Positions 32,501 to 42,718 of a stretch of DNA of 64,000 nt are shown here, piece by piece. The first letter of the stretch is position 1, and each line of letters opens with the position of its first letter. The stretch is from Alviniconcha marisindica (taxonomy: Eukaryota > Mollusca > Gastropoda > Provannidae). A program made the position numbers and the translations under genes. The DNA is taken from NCBI GenBank assembly GCA_018857735.1, contig JABMCL010000715.1:865001-929000 (forward strand), read 5' to 3'. The notes beneath the pieces are model-generated. The model saw only the letters and a list, made by a program, of their open reading frames with translations. It made no database searches and had not been told where the DNA came from.

Positions 32501-33494
32501 ACACTAAAGGCATCACTATGAAGGGCCTTCCTTTACAAAAACAATACACATAAGAAAATGCCAATGGTAATTTGACTGCTTTACAGCCAAAGGAAGTTGA
32601 TATTACATACAGTCACTTGGTCTGTTTCTGATGCAATGTGAGTCAAACAAGAACAAAGGAACAAAAGACAAAGTCTTGAACTGACCACTGAGAGCGCCAA
32701 CAAGCCCAGCAGCCTTGACAGCCGTGACAAGGGTCTTGAAAACAGGGCAGCCTGCCACTGCCTCCACAATGTTACCACTCGGGGGAATCATCACAGCTTT
32801 CAATTCATGCAGCACACCATTGGAGGCCATCTTGTCCACGTTGGGAACATTGACTGGTGCACACTGAGCGGTGATCTGACACAACCAAAACCAGCATTAT
32901 TTCAACAGATCTGGATTTTCCCCAGCACTGTTTTAATCCCCTGCAGAAGTTCAGAACCCTGATGTGAGGGTGAAACCTCCACACAAAGCAGATCCACCGG
33001 TTCCCCTGTGTGCATGTGTGTATTTGTGTGTGTGCGTGCGTGTGTGCGTGAGAGAGAGAGAGAGAAAAACTATCATAAAGTACCACTTTACAACAGATAC
33101 TGAATCAGATAAAATTTTCAATTCTTAAAGTTAAACAAAATGAGACAGAAAAACAGTCAAGGAGCACCACTTTGTTCTTACAGTAGCTGTTGAATCAGAT
33201 GATATAATACTTTATTGTCCTGTAAAAGGAAATTTACTTTAAAACATACAATCAATGTAACATGTAAAATTAAAATTAAATTCAAATCAAACACATGATA
33301 ATTCAACATAAGACACATATATAAAATATGTTTTAAACAAATTACAAGTAATAACAACAGAAATAACATACACACATGCACACACACACACACACACACA
33401 AACACACCAGTGAGTGCATAGCAAGTCCACATACATGTACACACACACACACGCACACCCCACCAACAACAACAGCAAAACACTCCCATGAACA

Positions 33495-33554
<60 letters not shown>

Positions 33555-35743
33555 ATATACAGTCAGGTCTAAAACAGCATAAAAGACAGGTGACAGGCAG
33601 TCAATCTAGCTGTGTGCTCCTGGGGCAGAATGCTGACTCTACATTATTATTATTATACTTGTGCTGGTTTAATGCTGTGATTGAGAGTGAAATGAAGGAG
33701 TACTTGTAATGATTGCGGTTGCACTTTAGGATTCTGTAATGTTTACCTGAGGGAAGCAGTCGATATTCTGAGTGAAGGACGTGTGGTGCATCAGAGCAGA
33801 TCGGTTGTGATTGTTGAAGATAACTACCCAATTTTATGCTTGACACTCTGGCTCATGATGATGCACCACCATATTAAGTTTTCTTATGAAAGGTTCAGCA
33901 GTTCAGAAGATATTTTCTAGACAATGCTCGGACAGACGGACAGAGTCACAGACAGATACATGGACATTGTGAGTCCAATGTAACTCCCACCCCACCCCAA
34001 TTTAGTTACGGGTGGGGTGGGGGTGGGGGTAGAATCAGACAAGAAAAACAGTCAAGGAGTACCACGTTGTTGTTGGGGTAGATGTTGAATCGGATGGATT
34101 TGCCCAACAGAGTTTCACTGGTGGCCTCGTCTTTGATGTCTCTGGAGAGCACTTCTTCCGCCAGCACGTGATACTCTAGCACTTTGGCCAGCGTGGCCTT
34201 GTCCTCAATGGCCTTCTTCAGCCAGTCTGGAATGGAGCTGAAGGCAGTGTCTGTGGGCCCAAACACTGTGAAAGGGCCTGCACAAAACAAATCAAACTAT
34301 GCTGGAACCCACTCACAATTCAACCTGCTGACCACAAAGTGATTCAAGTATCCTTGGCATGCATTTTCTTCATACCACTTGAGGAGGGCGGGGGTGGGGG
34401 CAGGCAGGGGGTAGGGGGTGTTTGTGTGTTATTTCATTTTTGTGTGTTATTTCAAAATAGCCCACTTCAGGCAAAATGTAGCAGTTTGCTCCCAACACAA
34501 ATTTGTTTTAAAGCTAAACTAAGAAGAAAAAGAACAACAACAACTAAGGCACATTTGATTAATTTTCTTTGAATAAAATTTCATATAGACTGGGTGTCGC
34601 TGTCTCATTGTATTCTCCTTGTTACGGGAAGACTGTTACTGGCTGTTTCTGACCCCTACATCTATCCAACTGACAACAGCAAAAAGCTAAGAAATCAGCA
34701 TCAATATCACCCTGCACACAGCTTTTGGTCAGCGCTCATTTACATTTTCAGCTCCCAGCATCTGGAACTCACTGCCTGTTGAACCTGGAAAGGCTCCCTC
34801 ACTTGCCTGCTTTAGATCTCTGCTGAAAACTTGCTTGTTCCCTCTAGCTGTCAACTAATCTCTTCATGTACTGATTACAAGATCTAGTACTGTAGTAGGC
34901 TGTTCTTTCAGATAATAGGTGACAGGAGAGAGCCAGGCAAGAGGTGTGGGTGGGAGGAAAAGACTCAAAGGGAGAGTTTTTGAGAGAGTATTGGTAATTT
35001 ACTGAGTGTAATGCATATTAAAGTGGGTGATGGGAGACTGACTGGTGCACATGTGTGTTTTCTAGTGTGGGTGTGTATATATGTATAGTTATTGTTTGCT
35101 AGGTGATTATGTTTCTGGTAGAATACTATACTTAAGGTTCTATTTGTTGAAATGTCTGTAAATGTGGTTTTTGTCAAGTTGTTTGAACAACACAGTGAGT
35201 TTAACTCATGTCAGAGAATGATGCTTTATAAAAAAAACTAGCTATCAAAAAAGTATTATTATTATTAACATGACAATGTGACTGTGAGCAATACAAAGTT
35301 GAAAAGTCAGCAGCAACATGACAAAGTGAGCAATACAAAGTTGAAAAGTCAGCAGCAACTTGACAAAGTGAGCAATACAAAGTTCAAAAGTCAGCAGCAA
35401 CATGACAAAGTGAGCAATACAAAGTCAAAGTTGAAAAGTCAGCAGTAACACATCAATGTGAGCAAGTCAGCAGTAATATGACAATGAAAGCAGTACAAAG
35501 CTGAGAGCAAAGAAAGACATTCTAACCTTTGGCAGACAGAGCCTTTGCTAGCCCAGCCTTTTTCACCAAAGAGACAAGAGAGTTCAGGCCCAGCTGTTCG
35601 GCCAGAGTGGGAATGTTGGGGAGGTCATGGAGTCGGTCGGCTTCCTCCATTTGGATGGACATGAAGCTGACAAGGTCCCCACCCACCACCATGGCAACAC
35701 CAACCACAGCCAGGGCCAACACCAGGTTCAGTTGACTGGCCAT
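28115..35743 (-). CDS. Secreted protein with two fasciclin (FAS1) domains, 318 aa (gene model)
   Basis: Coding exons in transcription order (minus): 35743-35527, 34277-34063, 32875-32686, 31058-30957, 30194-30084, 28236-28115; 957 nt, phases close throughout. Extracellular adhesion/matrix-type protein of the TGFBI/periostin/fasciclin superfamily. Signal peptide MASQLNLVLALAVVGVAMVV; FAS1-1 about residues 45-180 (GPFTVFGPTDTAF, LEYHVL, NGVLHELKAVM); FAS1-2 about 183-312 (GPFTLFAPTDAAF, LEYHVANLT, NGVVHAIDTVLMPP). The Tyr-His pair linked to integrin binding in vertebrate relatives is present in both domains. Ends LHLGH with no membrane anchor seen, so secreted. Exons 1, 2, 3 and 4 break at matching places in the two domains, consistent with internal duplication. 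Specific role unknown. Confidence 0.9.
28480..28680. repeat. About 34-bp minisatellite
   Basis: Five to six units built on gaacatcatcaaaacacaac and actgtgggtatt, in FAS1 intron 5. Confidence 0.8.
28690..30050. repeat. 43-bp minisatellite split by an inserted segment
   Basis: Units built on gccatagacaggctgaccaa occur at 28690-29060 and again at 29890-30010 in the same orientation. The intervening 29061-29885 is unrelated, includes a (CA)n tract (29440-29503) and a ttctgtctgta/agacagaat hairpin, and is probably an insertion. Confidence 0.75.
30084..30194 (-). CDS. FAS1 gene coding exon 5
   Basis: Acceptor tccttgcccag, donor AGCGGAG|GTAGGT, phase 1 to 1. Encodes NVLEYHVANLTYCSAGLISY and LNGDKVSIKVSG; NLT is a possible N-glycosylation site. 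Confidence 0.93.
30225..30830. repeat. About 46-bp minisatellite
   Basis: Units built on ggtacagggggctatactgg and cagcacccctacaga, degenerating distally, in FAS1 intron 4 next to the exon 5 acceptor. Confidence 0.85.
30957..31058 (-). CDS. FAS1 gene coding exon 4
   Basis: Acceptor tgtttccag, donor CTCACCA|GTGAGT, phase 1 to 1. Encodes GKGPFTLFAPTDAAFKKID and LDNLLRNKTALT; NKT is a possible N-glycosylation site. Confidence 0.93.
31100..32300. repeat. About 31-bp minisatellite, 1.2 kb
   Basis: About 38 units built on ggtacaacactgtgaaggca and tcacacaatgaa; fills most of FAS1 intron 3. Confidence 0.92.
32360..32500 (+). mobile_element. Dispersed repeat family B
   Basis: agaagcatgcatggctacattctgacctactcc and gggttctcaacagaggggac also occur inverted at 35805-35985 and 37924-38105. 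Non-coding. Confidence 0.65.
32686..32875 (-). CDS. FAS1 gene coding exon 3: end of domain 1, start of domain 2
   Basis: Acceptor ggttgtgtcag, donor CTCAGTG|GTCAGT, phase 0 to 1. Encodes ITAQCAPVNVPNVDKMASNG, VLHELKAVMIPPSGN and the domain 2 helices EAVAGCPVFKTLVTAVKAAG. Confidence 0.92.
33073..33200 (-). pseudogene. Two decayed copies of FAS1 exon 2 end plus donor
   Basis: 33137-33200 matches 34033-34097 (acagtcaaggag(c/t)accac, then gttgaatc(a/g)gatg) at roughly 80 percent by eye. 33073-33115 is a more decayed version. Both lie in the intron following exon 2 and keep its orientation. Confidence 0.65.
33360..33552. repeat. (CA)n and (AT)n microsatellites
   Basis: CA tracts at 33373-33400 and 33440-33452, AT tract at 33496-33552, in FAS1 intron 2. 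Confidence 0.93.
34063..34277 (-). CDS. FAS1 gene coding exon 2
   Basis: Acceptor ttttgtgcag; donor AACGTG|GTACTC is weak but gives the right phase (0) and a continuous domain. Encodes GPFTVFGPTDTAF, KVLEYHVLAEEVLS and IRFNIYPNNNV. The exact 3' edge is slightly uncertain. Confidence 0.85.
34590..35270 (+). mobile_element. LINE 3' end with reverse-transcriptase C-terminus
   Basis: Frame 34721-34858 reads AFGQRSFTFSAPSIWNSLP, then a Cys/Phe/Leu stretch ending LLKTCLFPLAVN and a stop: the typical C-terminus of CR1/Jockey-type LINE reverse transcriptases. A frameshift lies upstream, and the tail ends in attattattatt. Antisense in FAS1 intron 1. Confidence 0.7.
35270..35515. repeat. About 43-bp minisatellite beside FAS1 exon 1 donor
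   Basis: About five to six units built on gtgagcaatacaaagttgaa and aagtcagcagcaacatgac, ending about 10 bp from the donor. Confidence 0.85.
35527..35743 (-). CDS. FAS1 gene coding exon 1: signal peptide and start of FAS1-1
   Basis: Acceptor ttttgttttcag lies one base before the ATG, so the 5' leader is on a separate exon. Donor GCCAAAG|GTTAGA, phase 1. Encodes the signal peptide, then LAEQLGLNSLVSLVKKAGLA, the opening helices of FAS1-1. Confidence 0.92.
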
Positions 35744-35804
35744 GCTGAAAACAAAATGTAAACTATCTGATGCTAACTAAATTTGTAAAAAGGCCTAACA
35801 GTTG

Positions 35805-35985
35805 TGAACACCATCTCCAAAATGAAAAAAAGAGTCCAGTGGTGGACCTTGAGGTGGGATACTGCAGATGAAAAACGGACTGATGTCCCCTCTGTTGAGA
35901 ACCCAGCATTATCAAATTCAAAGGCTGTCTCCTTCATGGAGTAGGTCAGAATGTAGTTTAGCATGCTTCACCCACTGCCCTGAAT
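35805..35985 (-). mobile_element. Dispersed repeat family B, inverted copy
   Basis: Reverse complement carries gggtgaagcatgctaaactacattctgacctactcc and gggttctcaacagaggggac, shared with 32360-32500. Inside duplication copy 1. Confidence 0.65.
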
Positions 35986-36587
35986 ACTGCCTATTTTCTA
36001 CCTTCTGACCTCATTACTACTGCAATTTGTTCAAGTCCTTATCATAACCATACCCTGGCATGTCTCTGTCTTTTACTTATTTGATGAATTGTGCAACCTC
36101 ATAGTTGTATTTTTTCCAGCAAAGATATGTCAGTTATTGTCAATAAAAAAAAATGACCACACACAAACTGGCAATAAATTACTATATGTAACTTAGACTA
36201 AAACTGAGTCAAGATAAGGCATTATACTTATACAGACAACAAAACAACAAAAATAACTGGTCAAAAACATTGCTGATGAAAAATCCTGCCATACTTTGAT
36301 TGTATGTATTATAATTACACCCCCTTTTTCTTTTTAAATAAAAATAAGTGTTCGGCTGTCAGTCGGCCACACGAGACCTAAACAGCCAATGGAATTCATC
36401 CCAGAAAACCAAGTGAGGGCTCAGCTTTTTCTCTAAAGGCTCTAAAGGTTCTTTTTTACAAAACACTTAAAGAAGGCAAACTATTAACTCCAAAGTCATG
36501 GAAACGAGCGGAGGTTAAACCCACTTAAAACTAACCCTGGTAAAGTATATCAACAAACAAGCCGGCCGTGAAGGCAATTGCACTTAC

Positions 36588-36730
36588 TTATTTGTTGTTG
36601 AGCAAGAAATACGCACGCAGTCCACAAGTAACCCACTGCACTGCAGTCCACAAGTACAACTGAACGGAAGCGACAGGCACAGAAACGGGAGACCTTGGTT
36701 TTGCAACGAACGACCACAGCGAAGCGACCT
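36588..36730 (-). promoter_or_regulatory. FAS1 gene 5' leader exon and promoter region
   Basis: Donor AACAAATAA|GTAAGTG at 36588/36587 can splice to the acceptor one base before the FAS1 ATG. The upstream edge (transcription start) cannot be fixed from sequence; 36720-36900 is the likely promoter. Confidence 0.55.
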
Positions 36731-37755
36731 TGGGCTTGGTTTCACAACGAATGATGCGACCACTGACCTACGGAGCTTGTTTCATAACTCATAGCTCAAT
36801 GGGTGAGACCCAGCCAGCCAGTCATCAAGTTTGCAAACAACCATCCGGTGTAACAGGAAAATGTTCCCTCTTGCCCGTTGACCCCTAAATAAAACCGTAT
36901 CCGTATGTTTCTTCTTCTTCTTCAAGGGTTTTTTTTTTTTTTTCCCCCCTCTCTTTCCCCCTGGCCCGGTAATATCCAAAGAGACCGTAGGAAATTTCTG
37001 AGACATTTTAAACGCCATTTTGGGTCACAATGTTAAAAATCACTTAACTGTGGATCAAACAGGGTCATATTTCAGTCACGGCGCCGGATCGATTGTTTTG
37101 CCGACATCGGCAGTGACACCCAGGAAGCGTGGCGTCGTTTAGATCTAGATCAAATGTCTCACTGAGTTAAAGAAGCATATAGTTCAGGAGCTGTGTGAGA
37201 GTCGAGGTGGCCGTCCTGACTGAGCTGGCCGTCCTAACGAGCCTTCTGGTTTCCGTGGACGTAAAGAATTATTGAACCGTGCTTCGGCATTGGTCACAAC
37301 TTGTCCCTAATATGTCAACTGACATCTGAGGACATTAAGCATCACTTCATCATCATCATTAAAGAAGCACACACACCGAAAGAGACAAGTAATGACGACA
37401 AAATTCACTTTCTGTTGCAAACTTGGGTTTATTCGCTTAATATGACCCTGTTTGGATGATTCTGGTGATATTTGTGACCCAGATGAAACGGCGTTAGTAA
37501 AATGTCCCAGGAATTTCAGTCCACCGGCGCCTCCTTGGGTGTTAACATTGTTTCACCGCCGACTCAGTGATGAGGCGTGCGCGGCTTTACTGACTAGACT
37601 CTGATGATATTTGTGACTCCAAATGACATTGACGTTCAGTAGGAATTTCCGACTGCTTCCGGCTTGGCTAACTTTCTTGTCCTTGATTTAATTTAAAATA
37701 AAAAAAAAATCGGTAAGTCCAGCCTGTTTGGGTAACTGCCGGAGTGGCTAAATCC

Positions 37756-37862
37756 TAGACGCAGGGCATTTGGATGGACATGAAGCTGACAAGGTCCCCA
37801 CCCACCACCATGGCAACACCGACCACAGCCAGGGCCAACACCAGGTTCAGTTGACTGGCCAT
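37756..37862 (-). pseudogene. Truncated duplicate of FAS1 first coding exon
   Basis: ATG at 37862 with the same acceptor. It encodes the intact signal peptide and SFMSIQM, then runs across the duplication junction into PCV and a stop. The result is a 35-residue frame ending where the duplication cuts exon 1. Differences from copy 1 are few; one seen (gtt to gtc in a Val codon) is silent. Confidence 0.85.
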
Positions 37863-39883
37863 GCTGAAAACAAAATGTAAACTATCTGATGCTAACTAAA
37901 TTTGTAAAAAGGCCTAACAGTTGTGAACACCATCTCCAAAATGAAAAAAAGAGTCCAGTGGTGGACCTTGAGGTGGGATACTGCAGATGAAAAACGGACT
38001 GATGTCCCCTCTGTTGAGAACCCAGCATTATCAAATTCAAAGGCTGTCTCCTTCATGGAGTAGGTCAGAATGTAGTTTAGCATGCTTCACCCACTGCCCT
38101 GAATACTGCCTGTCTATTTTCTACCTTCTGACCTCATTACTACTGCAATTTGTTCAAGTCCTTATCATAACCATACCCTGGCATGTCTCTGTCTTTTACT
38201 TATTTGATGAATTGTGCAACCTCATAGTTGTATTTTTTCCAGCAAAGATATGTCAGTTATTGTCAATAAAAAAAAATGACCACACACAAACTGGCAATAA
38301 ATTACTATATGTAACTTAGACTAAAACTGAGTCAAGATAAGGCATTATACTTATAGTTATACAGACAACAAAACAACAAAAATAACTGGTCAAAAACATT
38401 GCTGATGAAAAATCCTGCCATACTTTGATTGTATGTATTATAATTACACCCCCTTTTTCTTTTTTAAATAAAAATAAGTGTCAGGCTGTCAGTCGGCCAC
38501 ACGAGACCTAAACAGCCAATGGAATTCATCCCAGAAAACCAAGTGAGGGCTCAGCTTTTTCTCTAAAGGCTCTAAAGGTTCTTTTTTACAAAACACTTAA
38601 AGAAGGCAAACTATTAACTCCAAAGTCATGGAAACGAGCGGAGGTTAAACCCACTTAAAACTAACCCTGGTAAAGTATATCAACAAACAAGCCGGCCGTG
38701 AAGGCAATTGCACTTACTTATTTGTTGTTGAGCAAGAAATACGCACGCAGTCCACAAGTAACCCACTGCACTGCAGTCCACAAGTACAACTGAACGGAAG
38801 CGACAGGCACAGAAACGGAGACCTTGGTTTTGCAACGAACGACCACAGCGAAGCGACCTTGGGCTTGGTTTCACAACGAATGATGCGACCACTGACCTAC
38901 GGAGCTTGTTTCATAACTCATAGCTCAATGGGTGAGACCCAGCCAGCCATCAAGTTTGCAAACAACCATCCGGTGTAACAGGAAAATGTTCCCTCTTGCC
39001 CGTTGACCCCTAAATAAAACCGTATCCGTATGTTTCTTCTTCTTCTTCAAGTTTTTTTTTTTCTTTTTCTTTTTCTCTCTTTCCCCCTGGCCCGGTAATA
39101 TCCAAAGAGACCGTAGGAAATTTCTGAGACATTTTAAATGCCATTTTGGGTCACAATGTTAAAAATCACTTAATCAAACAGGGTCATATTTCAGTCACGG
39201 CGCCGGATCGATTGTTTTGCCGACATCGGCAGTGACACCCAGGAAGCGTGGCGTCGTTTAGATCTAGATCAAATGTCTCACTGAGTTAAAGAAGCATATA
39301 GTTCAGGAGCTGTGTGAGAGTCGAGGTGGCCGTCCTGAGCTGGCCGTCCTAACGACTAGCCTTCTGGTTTCCGTGGACGTAAAGAATTATTGAACCGTGC
39401 TTCGGCATTGGTCACAACTTGTCCCTAATATGTCAACTGACATCTGAGGACATTAAGCATCATCTCATCATCATTAAAGAAGCACACACACCGAAAGAGA
39501 CAAGTAATGACGACAAAATTCACTTTCTGTTGCAAACTTGGGTTTATTCGCTTAATATGACCCTGTTTGGATGATTCTGGTGATATTTGTGACCCAGATG
39601 AAACGGCGTTAGTAAAATGTCCCAGGAATTTCAGTCCACCGGCGCCTCCTTGGGTGTTAACATTGTTTCACCGCCGACTCAGTGATGAGGCGTGCGCGGC
39701 TTTACTGACTAGACTCTGATGATATTTGTGACTCCAAATGACATTGACGTTCAGTAGGAATTTCCGACTGCTTCCGGCTTGGCTAACTTTCTTGTCCTTG
39801 ATTTAATTTAAATAAAAATTTTTTATTGGTAAGTCCAGCCTGTTTGGGTAACTGCCGGAGTGGCTAAATCCTAGACGCAGGGC
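37768..39883. repeat. 2.1-kb tandem duplication, copy 2
   Basis: Direct repeat of 35649-37767. Includes the leader-exon donor (about 38717), family B copy and promoter region. Confidence 0.95.
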
Positions 39884-40405
39884 AGCGCCGTAAAATAAGT
39901 TCAAAATTAATATTTTATTTGTGAGATCTTGATCAACTCAGTGTCGTGAGTGCCGGTAGCAAACATCATGATTAAATGACTGATTGACCGGTGTTTTGGA
40001 ACGCTAGCTAGTACTCATCCATGTTTCAGATTAAAATTTACACAGGCCGGCATGGACAATTATCAGTCACTGACTGAGTAACAATTGTTTCCAGTAGAAA
40101 CTAAAAATAAATGTATACAGAACTGACACATGTGTTTGTGGGTGATTGCAACCCCCCGGAAACAGATACAAGTTGTAATAACTTTGGGTTACAACAATAA
40201 TCTACATCTAGTCAAAGATTCTTGTATTATTGGGTTGTTTAAAAAAAGAAAAGTTTTTCAACTAAGGGACGCAACTCTTCCCATGACTCTCTCGGCGAAG
40301 GAGGGAAGGGAGAGAACGCGCAGCGTATTCGACTTTCGTCTGTCACCTCGACGTCCGACAGGGCGACCGTTCGTGAACGTCCACAACAGGGTACCCCACA
40401 GCAGT
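39884..40405 (+). promoter_or_regulatory. Tafazzin promoter and 5' leader region
   Basis: Unique sequence between the duplicated FAS1 upstream region and the tafazzin ATG, so the two genes diverge. No clear TATA element; the transcription start is not fixed. Confidence 0.45.
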
Positions 40406-40562
40406 ATGGCAGCGGAAAACAGAATAATGTCGAAGTCACCAGTTATTAAGTTTAATCCAGACTCGTGGCTGTTCCCTTCTCCGCACAGAACACCTCTAAA
40501 ATGGAAACTTTCCAGTCGACTGGTGATGGCTGCTGTGGGGTCACTCAGCAAAATTTGGATGG
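40406..40562 (+). CDS. TAFAZZIN: Tafazzin exon 1
   Basis: ATG at 40406 chosen because the following sequence ([20 protein letters not shown]) matches family N-termini. The frame is open upstream to an ATG at 40130, but that part has no family resemblance. Donor TGGATGG|GTAAAT, phase 1. A (GA)n tract (40590-40629) follows. Confidence 0.88.
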
Positions 40563-40588
40563 GTAAATTTCGTAGAATTTGACGAGAG

Positions 40589-40630
<42 letters not shown>

Positions 40631-42630
40631 AACCTTCTGTGGTTTACACCCTCTGTTGAGACACGTGCTGACTTCGCCAAGCTTGTCACCTCAGGCAAGA
40701 AAAAGGCAGTAACGATGTTTTACGCCCCGTCAACCAGTACGGTTACATCAGCGCAAAGGAAGAAAAAGGCATTATATCACTTTTTAAAGAATTAATCAAT
40801 ATATTTTGTAGAGCACACTTCTAGTGGCTATCACTATAGTGTTAGTTTGTTACAGCCGAATTCCAAGGCTGGTATTCTGGCATGAGTGCAGCAGTGTGCC
40901 TGCCACATACACTAACTAGTAACTTCAAATATAGTGAAATATGACTCGTGAGTGTAGGCAGCAGTGCATGCATGAGTGACTGACCATCCCATCCCCTCCT
41001 TCCCCTTTGCTGATAGTGTAGCCCCCTCGGCATCTTTGAGAGTCACTCTTTACTTTGACATTTTCATGTGCACTTTAGCAGCACCTTGTGTCAGCTCTCA
41101 CTCTGTCTGAGAACTATCAGTTCCTGTGGTGTTAACTGTTATACTTAATATTATATAATAATGTATAAAACTGACTGGACCAATGCATTTCCTTACTGTG
41201 GCTGATGAACCCTAACAAAAGTAACCTGTATACAAGCATATATGTTACAATGAGTAAATGACAACACTGCTCTGTGTGCTCAACACAAAGGGTGGAGGAG
41301 TTCACAGGGAGCCCTAAACCATTAAAGAACAAAAAAATATATATATTTGAAATTATAATGATCAACAGTGCCCATGTTTTATCCTGACCCACAGTAGCTC
41401 CTGTCAAATCCATTGATCCCACTTCAGGAAATAGTTCCCCTTGTCTGGAGCAATCTTCCTGGGGAAAGGTTAAGTGCTGCAACTATACCTATGGAATCCT
41501 GCTACAACAGAGCCCCCGCTAGACTGTTGAGACTATCGGTACGCAGTACCGGCAACCAAGAAATATTCTGGTACCAACCCTCAGTCAACCCATACAGTCT
41601 TTCCATTGAAAAGGTTAGTTTTATCAATGTTTTTCAGCATGTGTACGTGCCACTGACGTTTGAGATAGATCTAGTTTCTGAGTAACGACGTGCACATTCT
41701 TCAGTGCTGATGTGGGAAAAACAATTGATCTTGTACCAGTTGACGACTCACCCTTTACAGACTGTAATCAAACTCAGTTTTGTTGCCAATGTCAGTGAAA
41801 GTTTTTGCGTTCACTGTTTTGCTTGCTGAACATCACTGGAAGTGATCCTGTTTAGCGGGAGCTTCCACTTGCTTCAGCATATGATCTCTAGCGTATGATC
41901 TCTAGCAAGTCACACAAAACGCTCAGTTTCTGCCGGTACTTGGTACCGGCAACTATATTTTTTACCGGTACTGGGGAAACATTTACAGATAAAAACCAGC
42001 ATATGCCGGTCTAGCGGAGGCTCTGTACTAGTACTGCTACTGCACTAGAGAGAGAGAGAGAGTAGTAGTAGTAGTAGCAGGATTCCATATTTTTTCCTGA
42101 AATCACAATAAGTGATACTGCCCCCATTCTCCTCCTCCACTTGCCAGCAGAAGCAGAATGATGGGGATAGCCAATGGGACAGGATGTGAATGTTAATATT
42201 AAGAGTTTTCCAGTGGTACTGTCTGCCAGGCTAGTGAATATGAAACTCCACAATCCCAAAGGAATCATTAGCCTGAGATACCCCCCCCCCTCCCCACCAA
42301 TTGTTTTGATAAAAAACATATTTCCATTTCTGTGTTGGCCATGTTTTGCAGTTTTAGCCAAGTTAAAGTAGTGATGACATAGCGTTGCAGATGACACTGC
42401 ACTGATTTCTTTTGTGGTGATCCAAACGTTTTATGAATTCAGAAGAATCATCACCAAAGAAAGAGCAATTCTTAAATTTAGACATTATCTTGGGATTTGG
42501 TCTTGGCTGGTCTGGAGGCAGTCGGGAGGTGTATTTCTGCAGCACTGAATATTAATAATTATTATTATTGTAAAGTGCCCTGATATTAAATAATGATTGT
42601 TATCATAAAGTGCCTTGAGCCAGTACAAGA

Positions 42631-42718
<88 letters not shown>

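Larger units (their letters stand above)
35649..37767. repeat. 2.1-kb tandem duplication, copy 1
   Basis: Runs from inside FAS1 coding exon 1 through intron, 5' leader exon and promoter region. Copy 2 (37768-39883) begins exactly at the end of copy 1 with only scattered substitutions and small indels, so it is recent. Confidence 0.95.

Noticed and set aside
38680..38892. 70-codon minus-strand frame in the duplicated upstream region
   Set aside because: Overlaps the duplicated 5' leader exon donor and is broken in the other copy.
40130..40405. Tafazzin start at upstream in-frame ATG 40130
   Set aside because: The added 92 residues have no family resemblance and the region looks like 5' leader.
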